From contig DDYQ01000069.1 of NCBI GenBank assembly GCA_002348005.1, forward strand, positions 503 through 10,602: 10,100 nt of DNA. Direction: 5' to 3'. Positions within the stretch are counted from its first letter, which is position 1. Each line of letters starts with the position of its first letter. The notes under the pieces were generated by a model, which made no database searches, was not told where the DNA came from, and saw only the letters and a list, made by a program, of their open reading frames with translations. Made by a program: the position numbers and the translations under genes. The stretch comes from Desulfobacteraceae bacterium UBA2230. GTDB taxonomy: Bacteria; Desulfobacterota; Desulfobacteria; Desulfobacterales; Desulfosarcinaceae. This document shows, one piece after another, positions 6,616 to 10,100 of this stretch.

Positions 6616-7695
6616 ATGGATCGACTCCTGGTAGTTCATAACCTGGTGAAGCATTTTCCGGTCCGCCGCGGATTCTGGCGCAGCCGCCGTGAGGTGGTGC
6701 ACGCCGTGGACGGCATCTCGCTGAGCCTGAAAGCGGAGGAAACTCTCGGACTGGTGGGTGAATCCGGCTGCGGCAAATCGACGGCCGGCCGTGCCATTCT
6801 GCGCTTGATCCGGCCGACCTCCGGACGGGTACGCTTCAAGGGTGAGGATGTGTTCGCCATGAACGCCGCGGCCGAGCGGCGTATGCGGCGGCAGATGCAG
6901 ATGATATTTCAGGATCCCTTCGGCTCACTCAATCCGCGCCTGACCGTCGAACGCATCGTCGAAGAGCCGCTCGTCACGCACCGGGCGGGAAACTTCCGCG
7001 AACGCCGCGCACGGGTGGCCGAAATGCTGCGCACCGTAGGGCTGCTTCCCGAACACATGAAGCGTTTCCCGCACGAATTCTCGGGCGGTCAGCGACAGCG
7101 CATTATGATTGCGCGCGCCTTGATCCTGCAGCCGGAAGTCATTATCGGCGATGAACCGGTTTCGGCCCTGGATGTATCGGTGCAAGCCCAGATTATCAAT
7201 TTAATGATGCGGCTGCAGCGGCAATTCCGATTCTCATACATCATCATTTCGCACGATCTGGGCGTCATCCGCTATGTCAGCCACCGGGTGGCCGTGATGT
7301 ACCTGGGGCAGATCGTGGAGACGGCCGATACTGAATCGCTTTTCCATTCGCCGCACCACCCCTACACGCAGGCGCTGCTGTCGGCGATCCCGCGGCCCGA
7401 TCCCAGCGTGCGCAAGGAACGCGTCCTGCTGGCCGGCGACGTGCGCAGCCCCTTCGCCCCGCCGCCGGGCTGCCGCTTCCACACGCGCTGCATCCACGCC
7501 CAGCCGCGCTGCCGCCAGGAGCAACCCGAGCTGCGCGACGCCGGCAACGGCCATCGCGTCGCCTGCCACTTCTACAAGACGCTGCCGATACCCGAGGCCG
7601 CCTCGACGGCCACCACCGCGCTGGGCAAGCTCCCCGAACGCCTCGCCGCTTTCGAGGCAGCGAAAGCGGCGCGCGGCGGTCCGGCGGGTGCCTGA
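6616..7695 (+). CDS. oppF: OppF/DppF-type ABC transporter ATPase
   Basis: This is the second ATPase of the pair. It has 359 residues and an AAAGGAG ribosome site four bases before ATG. Motifs are Walker A G-E-S-G-C-G-K-S (48-55), F-Q-D-P-F-G-S-L-N-P Q-loop region, signature F-S-G-G-Q-R-Q-R (155-162), Walker B V-I-I-G-D-E-P (175-181), V-S-A-L-D-V-S D-loop and His213. The S-L-N-P stretch and the longer N-terminus (F-P-V-R-R-G-F-W-R-S) are typical of OppF rather than OppD. Cysteines 286, 292, 299 and 317 match those of its partner. The protein ends with an extra alanine-rich tail of about 35 residues after the normal C-H-F end; family members usually stop near 320-330. The tail is GC-rich and low in complexity. 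The gene converges on the AraC-type gene with only 19 bp between stop codons. No permease gene follows, so the membrane partners must lie elsewhere. Confidence 0.92.
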   Translation: MDRLLVVHNLVKHFPVRRGFWRSRREVVHAVDGISLSLKAEETLGLVGESGCGKSTAGRAILRLIRPTSGRVRFKGEDVFAMNAAAERRMRRQMQMIFQDPFGSLNPRLTVERIVEEPLVTHRAGNFRERRARVAEMLRTVGLLPEHMKRFPHEFSGGQRQRIMIARALILQPEVIIGDEPVSALDVSVQAQIINLMMRLQRQFRFSYIIISHDLGVIRYVSHRVAVMYLGQIVETADTESLFHSPHHPYTQALLSAIPRPDPSVRKERVLLAGDVRSPFAPPPGCRFHTRCIHAQPRCRQEQPELRDAGNGHRVACHFYKTLPIPEAASTATTALGKLPERLAAFEAAKAARGGPAGA

Positions 7696-7714
7696 ACGGT
7701 CCATCCCCGGACTC

Positions 7715-8557
7715 CTATTTTTGGACGTCCGCTCTCCGTGACTCCGGCCTGTTCGCTGAGCTCCCGGGCCGTCGCTCTGCCATGTAGCGCCCTGGCGAAA
7801 TCCCGAGCGCCTTGCGAAACATGGTCACGAAGCTCGGCACGCTTTCGTAGCCCAGGTCGGCGGCCGCCTGCTGAATCGACGCGCCGCCCGCCAGCCACTT
7901 CACGGCGAGCATGACGCCGAGCTGCTGCCGCCAGCGGCCGAAGCTCATGCCCGTTTCCCGGCTGATCATGCGCGCCAGGGTCCGCTCGCTGAGACCCGCC
8001 CGCTTCGCCCAGACCTCCAACGTTCCCCGGTCCGCCGGCGATGCCATCATCAGATCGACCATCCTGCGAAGGCGGGCATCGACCGGCATCGGCAAATGAA
8101 GATCCTCGATCTCTGCCGCCGCGATCTCGTCAAGCAGCACCGCGACCAGACGCGAGTTCGCACCGCCCTCGTCATAGAGGGCGGGCAGGTGCGCGGAGCG
8201 GATCAGCAGCTCGCGCAGCAGCGGCGTCACCGATACGGCGCAGCACGTCGCGGGCAGACCTTGGCTGACGGCAGGGTCGACGAAGGCGGCGAAGCCTTCG
8301 AGCCCGCCCGTCGCCGTAATCGAATGGAGCGCCCCGCCGGGGATCCAGACGGCGCTGCGCGGCGGCACGATCCATAATCCGCCTTCAACCTCGCAGCTCA
8401 AGGCGCCGCACTGAACGAACAGCACCTGTCCCTTCATGTGCCGATGGAGGTCCAGTTCGATCCGGCCGACCTCGGCCATTGCGGCGCCGAAGGTCACGAC
8501 CGGACGGGGCACTTCATCGGGATCGATCCAATCGGAGGGGTCGCCAAGGATGGGCAT
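7715..8557 (-). CDS. AraC-family regulator with cupin domain (NimR/YeaM-like)
   Basis: This is a DNA-binding regulator of 280 residues from ATG 8557. The N-terminal cupin (about 20-110) has H-R-H at 38-40, then V-x-x-G-x-L-x-x-E-V-x-x-G-x-W-I-V-P-P-R-S-A-V-W-I-P and His78. This is the pattern of AraC proteins such as E. coli NimR (273 residues). The C-terminal double HTH (about 175-270) has L-E-V-W-A-K-R-A-G-L-S-E-R-T-L-A-R and I-Q-Q-A-A-A-D-L-G-Y-E-S-V-P-S-F-V-T-M-F-R-K-A-L-G-x-S-P, the AraC signature. An upstream in-frame ATG at 8683 would add 42 residues unlike the family and would reach into the control region of the divergent genes, so 8557 is preferred, although its ribosome site is weak. 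It is transcribed away from the methyltransferase/flavoprotein pair and probably regulates it. The ligand is unknown; NimR-type cupins respond to small aromatic or heterocyclic compounds. Confidence 0.9.
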   Translation of the reverse strand: MPILGDPSDWIDPDEVPRPVVTFGAAMAEVGRIELDLHRHMKGQVLFVQCGALSCEVEGGLWIVPPRSAVWIPGGALHSITATGGLEGFAAFVDPAVSQGLPATCCAVSVTPLLRELLIRSAHLPALYDEGGANSRLVAVLLDEIAAAEIEDLHLPMPVDARLRRMVDLMMASPADRGTLEVWAKRAGLSERTLARMISRETGMSFGRWRQQLGVMLAVKWLAGGASIQQAAADLGYESVPSFVTMFRKALGISPGRYMAERRPGSSANRPESRRADVQK

Positions 8558-8652
8558 GTTTCCACTGTTGTCAGACAGGAAGGACGGACTTGGCCAGATT
8601 GAATAACTATCTGTCCAGACTTCGGAATGACGCCACGACCAGGGTCCTCTAC

Positions 8653-8675
8653 CCCGTCGATACGGACCCGTCGAT
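8653..8675. repeat. 9-bp direct repeat in the divergent control region
   Basis: CCCGTCGAT occurs at 8653-8661 and again at 8667-8675, a 14-bp period. It lies within the 153-bp gap (8558-8710) between the AraC-type gene and the methyltransferase, 36-58 bp before the methyltransferase GTG. AraC proteins often bind direct repeats, though usually about two helical turns apart. The gap also has an imperfect inverted pair (GTCAGACAG near 8572 against CTGTCCAGAC at 8611-8620). No good -35/-10 pair was found in it. Confidence 0.35.
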
Positions 8676-8710
8676 GCCTCCACGGCTTCCGCAATCGGAA
8701 AGGAATCCTC

Positions 8711-9406
8711 GTGAATTCACTGAACAGCGGATATCTCGCCCAGGTTTTGGACGGACTTCATCAGGGCGCCGAAGCGGCGGATCTGGACTACAGGGCCGAA
8801 GTCATGGCGGAGCTCGAGGCTGCCGGCACCACCCTTGAGCAGATGATCGCCGAAAAGCTCGCTGAGGAACGGGCGGACTATCGGAAGATCTATCGCGATC
8901 GCGCCGATAATTTCCTCGCCGTCTCGCCGGCCTATGGCCGCTTCCTGTATGCGATCGCACGCGCCTGCAAGGCGACGAGAATCGTCGAGTTCGGCACGTC
9001 GATGGGGGTTTCGACGATCTATCTCGCCGCCGCCCTCCGGGACAATGGGGGCGGCACCCTCGTCGGTACGGAGCTCGAGTCCACCAAGGTGACGCGCGCA
9101 CGCGCCAACCTCGACGCGGCGGGGCTTGCCGACCTGGTGGATATCCGGGAAGGCGACGCGCTCGAGACGCTGCGCGATGTCGGCGGCACCGTGGACCTGC
9201 TGCTGATCGATGGCGCCTTCACGCTCTACCTTCCGGTGCTCAAGCTGGTCGAACCCAGCTTGAAGACCGGAGCCGTGGTCCTCGGCGAGAATGCCTTCGA
9301 CCCGGGATACCTGGACTATGTCCGCAATCCCGCGAACGGGTACCTTTCGCAGCCGCTTCCCGTCGATGAGGGGCGCGGTAACGAATTCACCGTGAGGACC
9401 GCGTGA
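8711..9406 (+). CDS. class I SAM-dependent O-methyltransferase
   Basis: This 231-residue protein starts at GTG 8711, which has GGAAAGGA ending six bases upstream. An ATG at 8627 in frame would add 28 arginine/proline-rich residues with no ribosome site and is rejected. An N-terminal helical region (about 1-80) precedes a Rossmann fold with SAM motif I V-E-F-G-T-S-M-G-V-S-T (92-102), the acidic motif II in V-G-T-E-L-E-S, motif III around E-G-D-A-L-E-T-L, and D-L-L-L-I-D-G-A-F (162-170). This is the COG4122/catechol-O-methyltransferase-like fold. The usual metal-binding D-N after strand 5 appears as G-E-N-A-F, so metal dependence is doubtful. The 3' end overlaps the next gene by one base (TGATG), implying translational coupling. 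The substrate is unknown; the divergent cupin-AraC gene and flavoprotein partner suggest a small phenolic or chelator molecule. Confidence 0.88.
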   Translation: MNSLNSGYLAQVLDGLHQGAEAADLDYRAEVMAELEAAGTTLEQMIAEKLAEERADYRKIYRDRADNFLAVSPAYGRFLYAIARACKATRIVEFGTSMGVSTIYLAAALRDNGGGTLVGTELESTKVTRARANLDAAGLADLVDIREGDALETLRDVGGTVDLLLIDGAFTLYLPVLKLVEPSLKTGAVVLGENAFDPGYLDYVRNPANGYLSQPLPVDEGRGNEFTVRTA

Positions 9407-10100
9407 TGCTCGCGATGGGACCGACCGAACGCGCGGCGGCCAAGATGCCTGGCCGGCTGAGCAGAACCCTGGTGCGACTGTTCATGAGACACGCGACCGT
9501 CGCCGCGGTTGAGACGATCGCCGAGCGCTTCCGGCTGATCACGCTGGAAGGCCCGGCACTGGCGGGCATCGCATGGACGCCCGGACAGAAGATACAGATT
9601 GCGATGGGCTCGGCGTTCGTCGCGCGAACCTACACGCCCATCGAATGGGATCCGGTTGCCGGTCGTACCCGGATCCTGGGCTACGCACACGGCGACGGAC
9701 CGGGAAGCGCGTGGGTTCGCGGCCTCGAGCCCGGCGACGAGTGCGACGTCTTCGGGCCACGCCACTCGCTGGATCTCAGCGCCGCGGCGGGTCCGCTTGC
9801 CATCCTCGGCGATGAAACCTCGATCGGACTGGCGCGCGCGCTCCTGTATCCCGATCGGACGGGAGCCGTCGCGTGCCGCTTCGAGGTCGACGATGTCGAC
9901 GCCACCCGCCGGGTCATGGAAAACCTCGGCCTCGACGATGCCGCCCTGTTCGCCAGGAGCGAGGATGGTGCGCACATCAGGGGGATCGAAGCGGCGCTCC
10001 CGGCGCTTGACGCCGCCGGCGCAACCTTCGTGCTGACCGGGAAGGCCTCCACCATTCAGCAGCTCCGGCTGGCGCTGAAGAGCCGGGCCGTGCCCGCCGC
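9406..10100 (+). CDS. siderophore-interacting-type FAD/NAD(P)H flavoprotein (3' end beyond window)
   Basis: This reading frame is open from ATG 9406 to the window edge (231 codons, no stop). GAGGA lies seven bases upstream and the ATG overlaps the previous stop. It matches the siderophore-interacting protein (SIP, ViuB-like) family of ferredoxin-reductase-fold flavoproteins, which take electrons from NAD(P)H to reduce ferric chelates. The N-terminal barrel has the FAD-binding R-x-Y-T (Arg74, Tyr76, Thr77, then P-I) and D-x-x-G-P-x-H-S at its end. The C-terminal half begins with the SIP signature I-L-G-D-E-T-S (133-139), followed by an A-x-V-x-x-x-x-E-V-like strand. About 20-40 residues remain outside the window. 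In iron uptake it would act in the cytoplasm on imported ferric siderophore. Here no siderophore receptor or transporter is beside it and its partner is a methyltransferase, so a reductase role on another small molecule is possible. Confidence 0.85.
   Translation, partial: MLAMGPTERAAAKMPGRLSRTLVRLFMRHATVAAVETIAERFRLITLEGPALAGIAWTPGQKIQIAMGSAFVARTYTPIEWDPVAGRTRILGYAHGDGPGSAWVRGLEPGDECDVFGPRHSLDLSAAAGPLAILGDETSIGLARALLYPDRTGAVACRFEVDDVDATRRVMENLGLDDAALFARSEDGAHIRGIEAALPALDAAGATFVLTGKASTIQQLRLALKSRAVPA

Noticed and set aside
8558..8683. N-terminally extended AraC-type protein starting at 8683
   Set aside because: The added 42 residues do not resemble the cupin-AraC family and would fill the divergent control region.
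9316..9975. 219-codon minus-strand open frame over the flavoprotein gene
   Set aside because: The plus strand encodes a clear SIP-family protein with a good ribosome site and coupling to the upstream gene, so this is a shadow.

Overview
The window reads as a bacterial chromosome segment, GC-rich throughout, with two blocks of different character. The left and centre (about 1-7700) hold a sigma-54-controlled nitric oxide detoxification locus, a DUF72 gene and a pair of peptide-type ABC ATPases. Sigma-54/NorR control of a quinol-type NO reductase, joined to a hemerythrin-like protein, fits a proteobacterium in the broad sense. A Desulfobacterota ('delta') or gammaproteobacterial host is plausible, but no rRNA or marker gene here decides it. 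The right end (about 7700-10100) is more GC-rich and has an alphaproteobacterium-like codon style; it may have a separate origin.

Layout: (1) 1-1538, minus strand: NorR, a GAF-AAA+-HTH NO-sensing enhancer-binding protein missing only its last few residues. (2) 1539-1696: divergent control region with a 17-bp palindrome, candidate NorR GT-N7-AC sites and an exact -24/-12 sigma-54 promoter facing norB. (3) 1697-3994: norB (norZ), a single-subunit quinol nitric oxide reductase. (4) A GNRA-capped hairpin, then 4061-4621, a hemerythrin (HHE) protein, very likely in the norB transcript. (5) 4752-5465: DUF72 (YecE-like) protein. (6) 5466-5606: a spacer holding a perfect 8+1+8 palindrome overlapping a TTGACA box. 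(7) 5607-7695: OppD- and OppF-type ATPases with no permease or binding-protein gene beside them. (8) 7715-8557, minus strand: NimR/YeaM-like cupin-AraC regulator. (9) 8711-9406 and 9406-10100: an O-methyltransferase and a siderophore-interacting-type flavoprotein, translationally coupled and divergent from the regulator; the last gene runs off the window.

Working model: NO binds the non-heme iron of the NorR GAF domain. NorR then activates the sigma-54 promoter, and NorB reduces NO to N2O with quinol electrons while the di-iron hemerythrin protein senses, carries or repairs in the same stress. The AraC/methyltransferase/flavoprotein trio looks like a self-contained regulated module acting on a small molecule, perhaps an iron chelate or a catecholic/quinonoid compound. 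It is the least understood part of the window. No tRNA, rRNA, CRISPR array, insertion sequence or phage gene was seen.
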